Source of the DNA: Xylocopa sonorina
Lineage: Eukaryota > Arthropoda > Insecta > Hymenoptera > Apidae
Direction of reading: 5' to 3'
Length of the DNA stretch: 64,000 nt
Assembly: GCF_050948175.1 (NCBI RefSeq)
Contig: NC_135202.1
Location: 4,092,001 to 4,156,000, forward strand
How positions within the stretch are numbered: the stretch's first letter is position 1; every line of letters starts with the position of its first letter. The notes beneath the pieces were generated by a model. That model was not told where the DNA came from and made no database searches. It worked only from the letters and a program-made list of their open reading frames with translations. Shown here one piece after another: positions 1 through 11,999 of this stretch. The translations under genes and the position numbers were made by a program.

Positions 1-40
1 AGATTTAAGAAATTATTGCACTTCGCAATGATTGCAAAAA

Positions 41-200
41 GGGACTTCTACGATTTTATATCGCAACGAAAGTTCTTCTGGATAATTAACATCGTGCAAA
101 CACTGTTCAGCACAATAAAATTCACGAGCTACGCGGCATCCTCAGCGAGGAACGTCGCCCTTGGATCCTGCGGTCCGTAACCACCGCGATAATCATCCCC
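41..200 (-). repeat. Left member of a diverged inverted repeat pair (partner 3890-4039)
   Basis: Read on the minus strand from base 200, this segment aligns with the plus strand from base 3890. Both open with GGGGATGATTAT, share CCGCAGGATC and GAATTTTATT/GATTTTATT, and weaken toward TGCGAT and GAAGTCC/GGAGTTC. Identity by eye is about two thirds to three quarters over the first 110 bases and lower beyond. Possible explanations are an inverted segmental duplication or the worn inverted ends of a roughly 4-kb element. Confidence 0.6.
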
Positions 201-241
201 CTGATGGTGTATCGCGACGTCACGACCCTCCTCTACCTTGG
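129..241 (-). CDS. Possible last coding exon of the minus-strand gene (weak)
   Basis: A GC-rich patch in AT-rich surroundings is open on the minus strand from a possible acceptor (TTGAG before base 241) to a TAG stop at 131-129. The peptide is hydrophilic and ends G-Y-G-P-Q-D-P-R-A-T-F-L-A-E-D-A-A. Two bases precede the first full codon, which fits the one-base overhang left by the CUB exon at 6803-7017, but such a fit has a one-in-three chance. The acceptor lacks a good pyrimidine tract. A diverged inverted copy at 3890-4039 carries a stop inside the same frame, and the similarity runs past the stop, so the patch may instead be a non-coding repeat. I do not recognise the peptide. Confidence 0.2.
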
Positions 242-839
242 CTCAAGCCGCGTTTGATTAAAACTTCCCCATTACGAGGAAGAAATTACATTTTAATTAT
301 ACATGGTTAATCAGCGGGCTTGCCTCGCGCTCTTGCTACACGCTCGATCCGCAGTTTACCATTTAATGGACGCGCATAATCTACGTAGCAGCGTAACGAA
401 TTTTCTAGCGCGTCGTTTGCGGAAGACACGGCGGAAACGAGTCAGCGGGGACCCATTTGTCAGTCCGTCTAAAAGAGAGGAATGGATTTCGCGATCCAGA
501 TCCTTCGACGTTGGCAACATCCATTGGTACCGTGGCGTCGCCATTTTAAATGATTCTGTAACAGCCACGATGCTCTCTGTTTCGACTTAACGAAGGACAG
601 CTGATTTGTATCCTTAACAAAAAGAAACAAAAGAGTGTCAGATCGAATAACCGAATCAAAAGAAATTTTATTCTATGCACCGATGAATTTTTCGTAGAAT
701 CAGTTTCTCAAACTAAAAACAACAAGCCGATTGATTGTGAGTTGTATTTTAAAGAAAGCTCAATCTTCATTGAACAGATGTTAAAAATCACTTATTTCCG
801 CTTCGTCTCGTTACATTCGAAGCTGTTAATTTTCTGCGC
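242..839. other. Non-coding stretch, nothing recognised
   Basis: The open frame at 303-590 on the plus strand begins with ATG, but its peptide is rich in Arg and Ser and resembles no family I know. A shorter minus-strand frame covers the same bases, as expected by chance. The sequence becomes AT-rich after 600. Confidence 0.4.
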
Positions 840-1260
840 GCCTCCACAGTCACCCGTGGTTCCTGCGGGTAACCGATGCACCGTCGAAAAGAGTCGCATT
901 TTTCACGCGGCTCTGCGGGGCGCGTCGCTTTTCATCTTGCGTCGCGGGGCGCATCGTCGTCCCGTCCATTCGGCAGCGACGCGCTCGTCCCGGATGATGG
1001 ATCGAGCGAAACGGATTCGTGACGTTCTCCACGCATTACTACCGATCTCGTACATTTTTCTTGCCGCTCTGTCAGCCTCTTTGTCCGCGGTTCCGACCGC
1101 GATACGCGGCAATGAAATATCATCGCTCGGCTGGGCGACTCGCGGCGCAGCCGATCGAACCCTTGGCGAAATTGAATATCGATCGTGATCGCGCGGCTCC
1201 TTCGCGCGAAACACCGCACGTAGGCGCACGTTAGGCTGCTTTGATAACACGGTCCACGAT
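840..1260. other. CpG-rich block, possible regulatory DNA or untranslated exon
   Basis: CpG is dense here (for example repeated gcgtcg, gcgcgtcg and tcgcgg), in contrast to both flanks. Reading frames of 60 to 148 codons are open on both strands together, which is the signature of GC-rich DNA rather than of one gene. No peptide is recognisable. Confidence 0.35.
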
Positions 1261-3433
1261 AAGCCACCCACCGGGCACCGATTTTCCTATCCGACCTCTG
1301 ATCTCTGTCTAACTAATCTCTTTGGTTATCGACTTCCATTATGTTCGACCGGATCCCGGACGGATTTCGACCGCCACGGATTAACCTGCCGCTGAAATCT
1401 GTTTCGAGTGAACGGCAGGCCCTGTCGTTGGGTTTCAAAGGGTGCGAAATTTGGCCCCTCGGAAAATACAGGGTAGATCTTTGGCGAATATTGGAACGGA
1501 TGGAAAGTGCTTAAAGTGGATGTACGGGGCTGCGATTTAACGTCCTGTGATTAAGTAGTACAAGTAAACGAGAAATGAAACGCCTCGTGGAAACGCAGTC
1601 TATTTTGTATTTAATTTAACTTATCGAAGATTTTAATATTGCAAGTACTTATACGTGTCATTTCGTCTGAAATAACTGTGTTACTGTCAAGATTTGTATT
1701 TCTGATTCAAAATTTATTTAGGACATTGAACAATAGCAAGAAGCTTTTTGAGTTTTTAGATTTACTTCCAGTTGGATATTTTTGTAGATAACCTACTGAC
1801 ATTTGTCTTTGTGTTTTAGTTTCTTCTTTCTCTGTCTATCGGCTGCTGCCTTTTTTTTTTTAGAAAAAACCGTTTGTACATATATGCGCATATCTGTTTT
1901 GTCTGAATGCACAATCCCCTATAAACTGTTCAGTTTGAGCACTGACCAAAACGAATCTCGTTTCGCAGGAAATTTTTCATTTTATCGATGGAAAACTTTT
2001 TTTTCTAGTAAACATTTATGTTTGTATATTATAAATTTGCGTGGGAACACAATTATTTCATTTCGTTTTATTTAATTTAGACGTCGAATTTCTTTACGAA
2101 CGTAGGCTAATGCGTTGAACAATAATCTATCAGAAGAAACAATGTTTATATTGAAAATAACAAAAAGAGCAAGAATTTTTTGTACATTCGTTTCACTTTG
2201 GAGAATCCTCGAATGTTTGAGAGCTCTCCACGCGCAGTAACATTGCATTGAATTTTTTCAAGAGCAATGAAGTGCATTTTTACATTTATTTCACTCTCTT
2301 TCTCTCTGCTTTTTATTATCGTACTATAATGCACGTTGTATGGGAAAAAGCAATCTATTTACTTTAAATATAAAATTGCTGTTGAAAGCAAAACCTAATT
2401 ATTCATTGGAATATATTTTACTCGTCGAAAATGAAAATTGAAACCAGTCAGATATTTAAAGAATTACAGCTTACAGACGTGGCAGCATCGCTGTCAAGCA
2501 AATAACAGCACGTTTTTTGCAAATATCACCAGAAATTTCCATAAAGAGGACGCTCGCAGGATATTCACGTTAACTCGTTTAATAAAACCCTTCGTAGTTT
2601 GTAAAAGTAGATGGAGCAATTTTGTAGAATATTATATTACGCTCTGACTAAATATGCTTGCGCGCGCTACTTTTCGAGCTTCATTTTTGCCAGATAAAGT
2701 CTCGTATGAAAAAATCCACTGTGCCGCCCGAGCCATGTATTTTTAACTGCTTTACTGCTATTCAGCGTTAAAAGTTTCTGTTTTTCCGCGGGGCTGGCGA
2801 AAAATTCGTCGAAACGGAGAAGGAGAACCGAATAAATAAACAGAACCAGGGACGATCAAATGCCACGGGAAGATAATGATTTCTGGTCTACGAGAAATTA
2901 AGCGACTCGCTGTTGCTGATGTCCTTATGCAAATCGGTCGAATTCTCGCGAACCGTCGACCTTTCCTCCCTTTTTTTAGTCCTGGTTGCACGGCTGAAAA
3001 GGGACAACGGCGGCGGGCACACGAGAAAATTGTGTATCTCGAAATTGGCCGGGTGAAGCCTCCTACTGGCGAATTATGCGAGTGTTATGCGCCGGCACAC
3101 GTAAAGTCGTACACGTGAGCGAAATAAAAAGTCCCACGGGGGAGGGCGAACATGTTTAAAAGCACGCGTAGGCCGGCCATACGCGTGAAGCGTTTACTAA
3201 CGAACCATGGTTTCACCAGCGTGCACCGCGTTCGCTGTTTAGTCCCCGTGCCCGCGTCACTTGCAAATCTACGGTTGAAATTTCCGGAGAATCCGCGTAC
3301 TGCCCTCGTAAATAAGGAACGTGACGCACCCTTCGTTCGACGGGTAAACGCGAACGGAATCTGGATAACGAACGGTTGCCCGTTGGAGAAGGTACTTCGG
3401 GTAATTTCCTTTCTTTCACGTGTCGAGTCTTTA
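1261..3433. other. Mostly AT-rich non-coding sequence
   Basis: It holds an 11-base T run at 1851-1861 and T-rich DNA around 1800-2160, then a more mixed stretch at 2760-3430 with several short overlapping frames. None of these frames shows a recognisable domain. No promoter or RNA gene is evident. Confidence 0.4.
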
Positions 3434-3850
3434 CAGCGTGAAATTAATAATTACGAACTATGTTAAAATTGTTAACACGGACAGTGGACACCTTCAAGGA
3501 CCTTCTTTTTGGTATAACGTAAGACAATTTGAAATACTTCGATTGTAGCAATAATAATAAATAAGCGTGAACGTTACAGCGTGATATTAATAATTCAGAT
3601 CTATGGTAGAATTCGTTAACACGGTCAGTGGCCACTTTCGAGGATTTTTTTTGGTATAACGTAAGGCAATTTGAGATACTTCGATCGTAGCAATAATAAT
3701 AAATAAGCGTGAACGTTACAGCGTGAAATTAATAATTCTGATCTATGGTAGAATTCGTTAACACGGTCAGTGGCCACTTTCGAGGATTTTTTTTGGTACG
3801 ACGTAAGGCGATTTGAGATAGTTCGATTGTAGCAATAATAATAAAGAAGG
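3434..3850. repeat. Tandem repeat, about 2.9 copies of a 142-143-base unit
   Basis: Copies start at 3434, 3577 and 3719. Each opens with cagcgtga(a/t)attaataatt and contains gttaacacggtcagtgg or a close variant, a T run ending ttggta, then aatttgagata and agcaataataataaa. Copies 2 and 3 are nearly identical and copy 1 is more diverged. The array ends about 40 bases before the inverted repeat copy at 3890. Confidence 0.9.
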
Positions 3851-3889
3851 AGTATTAGAAGAAGGTAAAAATTCAGTGTTTGTAAAATT

Positions 3890-4039
3890 GGGGATGATTA
3901 TGGTGGTGGCTACGGTCCGCAGGATCTATGATCGACGTTCTTCGTTGAAGATATCGCGTGGTTTGTAGATTTTATTGCGTTCGACAATGTGATCCACGTT
4001 TGATCGATCAAACTGCGATTTTTTACTTTCTAGGAGTTC
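3890..4039 (+). repeat. Right member of the inverted repeat pair (partner 41-200)
   Basis: The plus strand from 3890 aligns with the complement of bases 200 to 41. In the frame matching the exon-like copy it reads G-D-D-Y-G-G-G-Y-G-P-Q-D-L and then hits TGA, so if the partner is an exon this copy is a broken duplicate. Differences are spread over all three codon positions, which argues against coding constraint after the duplication. Confidence 0.6.
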
Positions 4040-6802
4040 AGAAATTACCACGGACGAATCGTTTGGATTGGACTTTACTCATGGTATTGGCGAAAATAAA
4101 TTACTTGGTTTACAGCTTTGAAATTTTTGTAGGATTATGGTTGTTAAGCGTGTTCGTTTAAATTGCAGGATTTTAACGTAACGAACTGCAATCGATCGCG
4201 TTGAAACGGTAACTGCTTTCTGGATAATGTACACACAATCGATTTGTGGTAATTGCGTGTTCGGTAAGAAAAGCTTTACAACTGAACGGAATTGGAAACA
4301 TCTAAATTAAAAGCAAACATATGCACAGCTTATTCGTATTAATTAACGACAAATAAATAAACTTTGAGATATTTTATACCGAGTTCGACAACCTTTTTTC
4401 TTAATTACACGAACGAAAAAATAAATGAATAAAATAGACGAGGCTATTACTTTTTTATAATTATCTTAAACGAAGAAGTAGTTGAAACTGTGAATGCAAG
4501 TTGCTCAATCAATCGCTGTATTTAGTATGTCGTGCTTGGAAATACTCTCCCCTTAATTGTACAGAATCCCAGCACGATTCGATCGGGAGGAAGCGCGCGT
4601 AAGCGCAATGTCGTCGGAGGATTTCCAACAGAGAAACTAATATCTCTTAAAGAGAACAGCGTTACGGGTGAACGCTCGCATTCGCGCGTCTTCGAATGAA
4701 TGGCAAGGACGAGGAGACTTTAACGGATAATTTACTGTAATTCCATGACTTATATTACGATAGTTTTTAACAATTGTGGTACTTTTTACACGTCGACCAT
4801 TTTGCTCGTCCAAAAACAATTTCTATAACTGAAAAAAATATCAGAAGTATCAGCTAATAAATCGTGCGATCAATTGAATCGTATAAAATTATCTGTACAC
4901 TTTTTTAAAGGAAAAATTGAGAGAAATTAATTAAGGTACGATGCAGATAACTCTACGTTATAAAAACTCTTTTATGTGCGTGCGTCGGTTTCCCTTATTC
5001 GTTCGTGGAACTTAAATCTTTCATAAACTCAGAGAGAATGAGTTTAATTCACGGGTTTTGATACTCTTCGTGTAGAGGAGCAAAAAGAAGAAAATGAAGT
5101 TTGTTATTAACACCGAACTCCTCGCCTAGTATAAGGGACGTTTTCCCCCTTTGACTGGATAGTAAAACGAGGACGGTGATTACAAAATGCTCGCATCGTA
5201 TCGCACTTTGTATATTTATTCTACGAGTCGTTTTCTTCCATTAGCGTGTATTCAGTTGAACACAGATACGTGGTGAAAGAAATTCTTCCCAACATCAGAA
5301 TAATCATGCGTGCAATATGTACCGTGATTGCGTATTTCTACCCTCGGACACGACGTAGAATGTGAACAAATAATACAATTTATACTGTTATTCGCGAAGT
5401 TATTGCAATTGCTTTGAACACTTTTCCAAACAATTCTCATATTCTACATTTTTCACAAAAATTTAAATTGTTATTTCAGAAACAATTGAGAGAAATGTAA
5501 CATTTCACTTGTTTCAAATTCAACAGTGATTTACCAGTAATAGAAAAACGGTTCTTTTTTTACATTCATTGACGTAAACTGTAATTATCAAAATTGCAGT
5601 CTCAAAAAAAAAGATGATTTTACTCTTGGCCTAGTAAATCGTTAGTAAATCGAGAGGAAATAGGAAACAGGTGCAGGTTCTTTCGGTAAAGAGGTTGCGT
5701 TGAAGAGAGCTTCTTCTGGCGAGGTGAAACAGCCAAGTCTGCCCTTTGGTTAAAAGCCGTCAGTCTTAATCCCATTCGTTTCTCCGCCCAAGACATTTCA
5801 CGCGATTTCGATTCATTGGCAGCGTCAGTTCTGACGATTGACGGCCACGACAGCTTTTATTCAATTTCCACAGTCGCAATTTACTGCGAATCCGGCCAAA
5901 ATACGCCGAAGGAAAATTCGATTCCCCTTTTATTCGGTTTATTGACGCTCGGTATTGTGTGCTCGAAAGGTATAGCTACTTTACGTACCATTTTAATGTC
6001 GACGCGTTAAATAAAATATCTCGTATTATTTTCCAATTTTATATAGGGTATCTTTTGATGAAACGAATCCCATATTTAACGCGTGTGGTGTAATGCAAGT
6101 ACTGTATTAAACACGTTAAATAACATATATATGACGTTCCAACAATTGTATTTCAATCAATCGCATACGATATGATTCTTCGTGAAAAATATGTGCAAAC
6201 TTTATAAATTCTTTCTTTGGAACTAAATAAATTAAGTTATTTAAGTTTAAGCGCCAAATTCGATGTAGAAAATTAAAAAAAAGAAGTAAAGACTATTATT
6301 AATGTAGTTATACGAAATAATATTGATTACATAGCAAGTACTGCAAGGTGCATCTGCTCAGTTCACTCTTCTAACAAGTGTATCAAGCACCACGAAACTG
6401 ATAAGTAGTACAAGCTCCTAAATTCTCAGGCATGTAGAAATCAATTCGTGCAAGTGCATAGTTTGCGCGTAGATTCACCTTCGCGTGTAAAGTAGAAGCT
6501 ACCGTAATAAATTCAGCCGGAGATCACGGATTGAGCACGTACACAGTGCGTGTATGTACATATGTAGGTCTCTCTCTCTTTTCTCTTGAATTATCGTGCC
6601 TTCAATCTTCCTCAAGCGGATCGAAAAAGCTTCCATTCGATTCGAAACTGTACGCATTATCATTAAATAATCGATATTGTACCATACGTGGCATAATTTA
6701 AATAAAAACCTGTTCGTTCCTTAGTTTTTTTTTTTAAATTATGAAATTAATTAAAGATTTCTAGTGGCTGTTACGAATCATGCGTCGATGTCTGTGACTC
6801 AC
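4040..6802. other. Probable intron or 3' flank of the CUB gene, AT-rich
   Basis: This lies downstream of the CUB exon on its strand. It is AT-rich, with a somewhat more GC-balanced patch at 5640-5960 and an 11-base T run at 6725-6735. Short frames at 3958-4161, 4637-4819, 5252-5440 and 5816-6010 carry no recognisable motif. I found no exon with convincing splice sites on either strand. Confidence 0.45.
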
Positions 6803-7017
6803 GTCTGTTGATGAAGTGAAAATTGCCAAAGAAGCCGGTCGCATTTGACGAGCGTCCCTGCGTATGCAACTCCAAAATGAGCGTCGACCTTGAACTGTAG
6901 AGGACCTGCGGGATATCGTTCAGAGTCCCGCAGAGCACGCCGGACCAGGGGGTGTACTCGGATACACCGGTGGTCTCCAGATGTAGAAACACTTTGAGAA
7001 AGTCACCGCCCATGCAG
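6803..7017 (-). CDS. Internal exon of a CUB-domain protein (C-terminal part of the CUB domain)
   Basis: On the minus strand a TTCCAG acceptor precedes base 7017 and a GTGAGT donor follows base 6803. The 215-base exon starts with the last base of a split codon, then 71 codons, and ends with one base of the next codon. It begins C-M-G-G-D-F-L-K-V and later contains V-L-C-G, S-T-L-I-L-E-L-H-T and G-F-F-G-N-F-H-F. This matches the second part of a CUB domain: Cys and Asp of the CxxDxLxV strand (the Asp often binds calcium), the paired Cys of the LCG turn, the SxLxLxF-type strand and the closing GFxxxFxF strand. An N-A-T sequon suggests N-glycosylation, as expected outside the cell. CUB domains occur in tolloid proteases and in neuronal receptor-associated proteins (Neto, SOL-1 and LEV-10 types); which gene this is cannot be decided here. 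The ATG inside the exon is not a start codon. The exon for the first half of the domain was not found. Confidence 0.85.
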
Positions 7018-9964
7018 CTGGAACATAAATCAGTCGGTGGCTGTTAGAGATCCTTTTGTGCGCTCTTTATAAGAGGCGAGCGTATTTTTATCTGAGTACA
7101 CCTGACAGAAACGACTGGTGCAAACATTTCATTTTCTCTTTTTTTTTTTTTTAAAGACACACGTTTTTATTCTTTAGAGAATCGTTGTAGGAAACTGTGT
7201 TTCTTTTAATTCTTTGAATACTGCAAATTCATGTAGAGAATGGATCATACAAAATGTCAAGTGTTGTTCTTTGAGCGAATATTGATTGCGATTGTTGCTT
7301 GATTGAATAGAATAGGAATATCGAAGAGGTAATTGTTTGATGTGCAATGAATGTTTCAGAGCCGACTGATGGGAGAGTAAAGGGTGCCCTCTGATCTTTA
7401 AATGGAACTGTGTGCATTAATTTGTTGCTATCTGCATAACTGTCGTTCAGCTGAATAACATTTGCTATAAGAAAAACATTTTCCAATCTCTTCTTTGAAT
7501 TTTTTATATTTACACGAAAAACATGTGACAATCGATGATTATTATATATTTTTTATCGAACCAAGAATATCTACCGTATCAGGTAGCAATGTTACAAGTA
7601 TATTTGCGCAGCATGTAAATTTATACACCGGATGTGACCAAATAACATTAAACCTGTTGAATACATGAGAAGCCTGCCACTTCGCGCTACGCTCTCGACA
7701 AAATTAAATGTACGCTGAAATATACTCGATCAAGTAATTTCTTGATTCAATTATAATGGAACAACCTCTTTCGCAGCGATAAACTCGTGTAATATAATGC
7801 TTATCAGCCAGTGAAATTTTGCGAGATTATTATTACGCGGGTTCGCACGCTGAATAATGTAAATATCCATTTATCAACTATCTTAACGCGACATCTGAGC
7901 GGCAAGTCGAGTTCAGCACCAAAATGAATAAAGCAGAACTGTACAGGTTTATTTGGAAACAGCCACTCTCAGAGAGGATACTAACGCGATACAGTCAGTT
8001 AAAGTTAAGTAGAGGAGATGGTACAAAGGCACATCAGAAGTTAGTTTAATAGCAAGTAACGTCACAATCTCAGATCCTTGGGTAGATACGCGGCACATTT
8101 GCCTGGACCGGACTGAAAGTCTATTACTCACTTAGATGAGAAATTAACTCGTTCAAGTTCCGAGAAAACTTCTCGAACTGGAAAGTAGCTTTTTTCTTCA
8201 CATCCCACGGAAAATATTTGCAGGGACACGCGTCGAGAGTCTCTGCTCGCAAATAGTGCTGTGGCTTGCTGAATGTAATAATTGTTTTTATTTTATTTAT
8301 TTATTTTTTTCAGCCATAGACAGAGAAAAGGTAGATAGAAATATATAGGGAAACGTCGAGAGAGGACGACGCGCAATTTATGGGGTTCGATACGAAAGTT
8401 TCTCTTCGTTTTAAACGGAATGATTCTCATAAATTTTTACCGTATTTTCGAATACGATAAGGGAGTAAAAATATGAAATGTAAATGAGCGGATCCTGAAT
8501 GTAAAATTTATCGTGAAATACCGACCGTTGGTAGATCTCTTTGTACAAACGGGAAAGCGTGGATAAAGATCAAAGCCGAGATGATACCTTGTTTCGCGGA
8601 GGGTGGAAATCTTGGGATGCCTGAAGAGTGCGATTTATTCGCGCGGCGACGTGCACCATGAATATTTGCTCTATGAATAAAAACAGGAAACTCGATGGGA
8701 ATTGTTTGTTCAGTTACGTGGGTCGTTGCTTCCTTTCGATGCATCCTATTTTTAATAACCGTTTTTTTTATCAAACGAGCAATATTAACAGCGAAACATC
8801 AGACAAGAAGATAAATGTATATTCTATTCTAGTAATTACTTTTATCAGATGCGGACGATAATCGAGATTGCTTTTAAAATGAGATATTATATGCTAACGT
8901 ATAATTTTCTTGCTTTCTGAAATACTTGGATCATCTGAACCGAGCAAGAAATACCCGAGTTTTAATTAAAACTCCAACGAACAAGGGTTTACGGAGAAAC
9001 AAATGCGGACGACTTGCAACAATTCTTGAACGTAAAATAAACTAGGGACGATAATTCGTATTGGTTCATTAAAAGTGTAAATAGCCATGAGCAATTAAAA
9101 ACAAAATTATTTCCATCGAAGCGGAGAATTCAATGGCGAAACGTCCATTCGTCCGGATGGTAACCAGTGCGCTCGAAAATGTTTAAACGTAAAATTAAAT
9201 ATCCTTTTGTGCCTCGCGGTGAAAAAATTCTTTTTGTAACCTTTGATTTTGTTCCGTTACGTTCCGGCAAAGTAAAGTGGATTAAACGGAACGGCGAAAA
9301 AAAGGGCGCAAAGATATACAAAGCGCAAAATGCGAGCGTAAAGGGATGAAAATTACGAGGTAATAATATCGTGCCGAGGCAGAAACAGACCGTACTATCC
9401 AATCAAGTCGCGCAATTAGCGTTTACTAGATTTCTTGCGTTCGGTAACATCGATCGTTTCTACGATCCCAACTCACGAGCAAATAATCCGTAACAGTCTG
9501 TAAATTAAAACGTGCAGACGTACAGAGTCGCGTTCTAATCTCTCAGCGAAACGACTGTTTTCATTTCACTTCGTGTCAGTTCCCAAGGAGATGCCACGCG
9601 AAGCCGTTCCATCGCACTCTGCGTCGCGTTTCACTCAACCGTTCGATAACAGCGATCGGTACTGTAAAGCCAGGTTTCCATAAGCAACGTTCAGTGTATC
9701 ATCAGGAGTACGCTAATTAAATGACACGTATTAGTACCACTCAGTTTATGGTTTCACAGGTTTCAATTGGTTTTTGGCTGACACTGCTACAATTTCCATA
9801 GAAACTCACCGAAATTCTATATGACACTCTATAATTAACGTTAATGGGTATCATATAAATTCGACGCGAGATATAAAAGTACCATTAATTTCCTTTTGTT
9901 AATATTCACGAATTGTTCGAGGCCCTCGAGGCAGATTCGAATAAGGTACCGCGCTGGTAACACG
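7018..9964. other. Probable intron upstream of the CUB exon
   Basis: The sequence is AT-rich with a 14-base T run at 7139-7152. A strong-looking plus-strand acceptor (a T-rich tract ending in cag at 8311-8313) and a minus-strand GTGAGT donor (8131-8126) occur, but no matching coding exon was accepted. Frames at 7229-7531, 8508-8774 and 9130-9402 are unrecognised. Confidence 0.4.
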
Positions 9965-10138
9965 CTTGACCCAATTGTTACCAATAGCACGTGCACGCGT
10001 ACGGAAACCAGCCATAAGGCATATCAGATTCTGGGTCCGTGGCACTCGTAGAATGGCTAATTGACTAATTAGTCTCGGCAGGGAAACGGAACAGGTGTTC
10101 CCAAGTCCGACTGTACACAGATTATCGCAGCTCGCGTG
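9965..10138. repeat. Dispersed repeat, copy 1 (copy 2 at 18912-19080)
   Basis: This segment aligns in the same orientation with 18912-19080, about three quarters identical by eye. The best-conserved part, 10051-10074, is 24 bases identical in both copies and includes GGCTAATTGACTAATTAGTC, which holds two TAAT cores. On the minus strand both copies are open through an L-C-T-V-G-L-G-N segment. A tacagggtgttt motif begins at 10141, just past the boundary. Confidence 0.8.
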
Positions 10139-11999
10139 TTTACAGGGTGTTTCTGATCCGGTGACTTAAAGCGAATGAAATGGTGAAATTAGCACGGATT
10201 ATAATAGAGTCGGGCAGCTTACGCGGACGGGACATGTTCGCAAAAATAATTTGCCGGCTCGTTAGCTGGCTGTTAACGCGCGAATTCTATGCGAGGCTCG
10301 TCAGCAACCCTCTTAAGAGGGTGCAGGCTTATTCCTGACGACGGAGTTCAAATCTAGATGAACTCGACTCGAAGAGTATTGAATTATCGTTCGCAATCAG
10401 CGTGTGTATTATGTTTCTGTTGTATTATAGCACTCTCGAGTCGTGTATTTAATCACTCGGAAGTGTTCGAAACTTGTCGCATAAAATTGTACGTTCAGGT
10501 GTCCAATGTTATCAGAGAGAATTGTGAAACTCAGGCAAATCTGACGTTGATTTGTAATGATGTAGTGGCTGTTAGAAAATAGCCGAATTATAGACAGTAC
10601 TCGTATCCTACTGAACTGACGCGAGCAACGTCGAGTGATAATGTAGAATTGGTTGTTAGAAAATTATTTGGTCCCGAATCGGAACCCGCTAACGAGCTAT
10701 TATAATTACACGCCGCGGCAACTTCGGTCGGAATTTACTGAGGCTTTAATGATCCCGTTACGCAACCTATTCATCACAAGCGTTGGGACGGTTTCTAATT
10801 AATTAGCGGCAGACCTCGCGCAATATTCCATTCGTTGGGGGGTTCGCGCTAAAAGCGGTCGTGATACTTCTCTGTCGTTTAAACAGAGACAATTAGTAGA
10901 AAAGGAGTTGGATCCTGACTTAAGAATTTCCAGCGCCCTTCCTCGTTGCGTACGTAAGTGTTTGGACGCTTAATTATAGTAAATGCTTGATAAATGTGTT
11001 ACTAATGGCGTAACAAAACAATAATTCTATACCTCTTAGAAAAATTTGGAAATTGATCTCGACGAAACGACAATATGAGTATCATATGAGATTATATGTT
11101 AATAGGTTAATAAAATATAATACAAGACTTATTAAGTCAAGATAATTTTATTACGTATTATTATAATTGCAAACGAATACTAGTTGTACAATGTTACCTA
11201 TAATTTTTGTATTTTGTCATGCAGAACGGTTCGTAGGCGATGCACGCAAGTGATATCAGAACGTGTATAGTCAGACGTGGTTAATGTGCGGCTCGAGCCA
11301 CGTGAAACATTTGCGTACATAAATTGGGTATTATTGTCGTAAAAATTGTTCCCCTTTTACAATTTTTAATACCTGCGACGCGTACGATTGTGCCTGCGAA
11401 ACGCTCTAATACCATTAATAATGCAGCGAAATATAATATAATAAATGTTATCAAAGTGTAAAAAGTGGGAAGCTACAAGAGGCGTGAAATATCAAACTTT
11501 TTATTCAGAGGTAAACTTCTGAAAACGAGCATAATGCTCTAATTATCATGGAATTATAATGCGAACGTCGAGTGCTGCTGGTGAAAATGGAATTTTAATT
11601 ACATTAATTACTGACGGACGTAAATAGGCTACGGACAAAGCCCAATTACAAACATTAAATTTATTCGAATATCATTTCCGTGTGAACCGTCGACGGAATG
11701 TTTGTTAGAAAAACTTTTCTCACGGAGAACAATCGCAATTCATAATACATTAAACACCATCTGTCATCCGTTTCGATTTCACGATCACTCATAATAAACA
11801 TTCCTACAGCATCTCAATAAAAGTAAACTGCATTCACCCAAAGAGATCATCCATGTCGAACGTATAGACTTTCGATTCACCATGGCAAACATAACGTAAT
11901 ACCAAAGCTTGTCAATTCGTACTACTTCGCAGAACAAATGTTATCACAGGAAGTGATCAAAGAAATTTATATCAGAGAGGCAGAGACGGGGACGAGCAG
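10139..11999. other. Non-coding stretch
   Basis: It is mixed at first (10140-10960) and then AT-rich. The frame at 10358-10582 is 74 codons with a Cys-rich middle and no recognised motif. There is no repeat or RNA gene I can support. Confidence 0.4.

Noticed and set aside
1319..1330. TCTTTGGTTATC, identical to the start of mature miR-9
   Set aside because: The match stops after 12 bases and no complementary arm that could form the precursor hairpin follows or precedes it.
3434..3850. Regularly spaced repeats as a possible CRISPR array
   Set aside because: The whole 143-base unit repeats, with no unique spacers, and the DNA is eukaryotic.
8132..8270. Minus-strand exon-like segment with a GTGAGT donor and a phase fitting the CUB exon
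   Set aside because: The peptide it would add lacks the strand pattern and the cysteine pair of the first half of a CUB domain and leaves too little sequence before the CxxD motif; the acceptor has no pyrimidine tract.
8280..8313. T-rich tract ending in cag, a strong plus-strand acceptor
   Set aside because: No open frame with a following donor supports an exon; AT-rich introns produce such tracts often.
9478..9498. 21-base minus-strand micro-exon between TTTACAG and GTGAGT
   Set aside because: Good splice signals but too short to support without transcript evidence.
10346..10358. GAGTTCAAATC, resembling a tRNA B box
   Set aside because: No matching A box or cloverleaf could be built around it.
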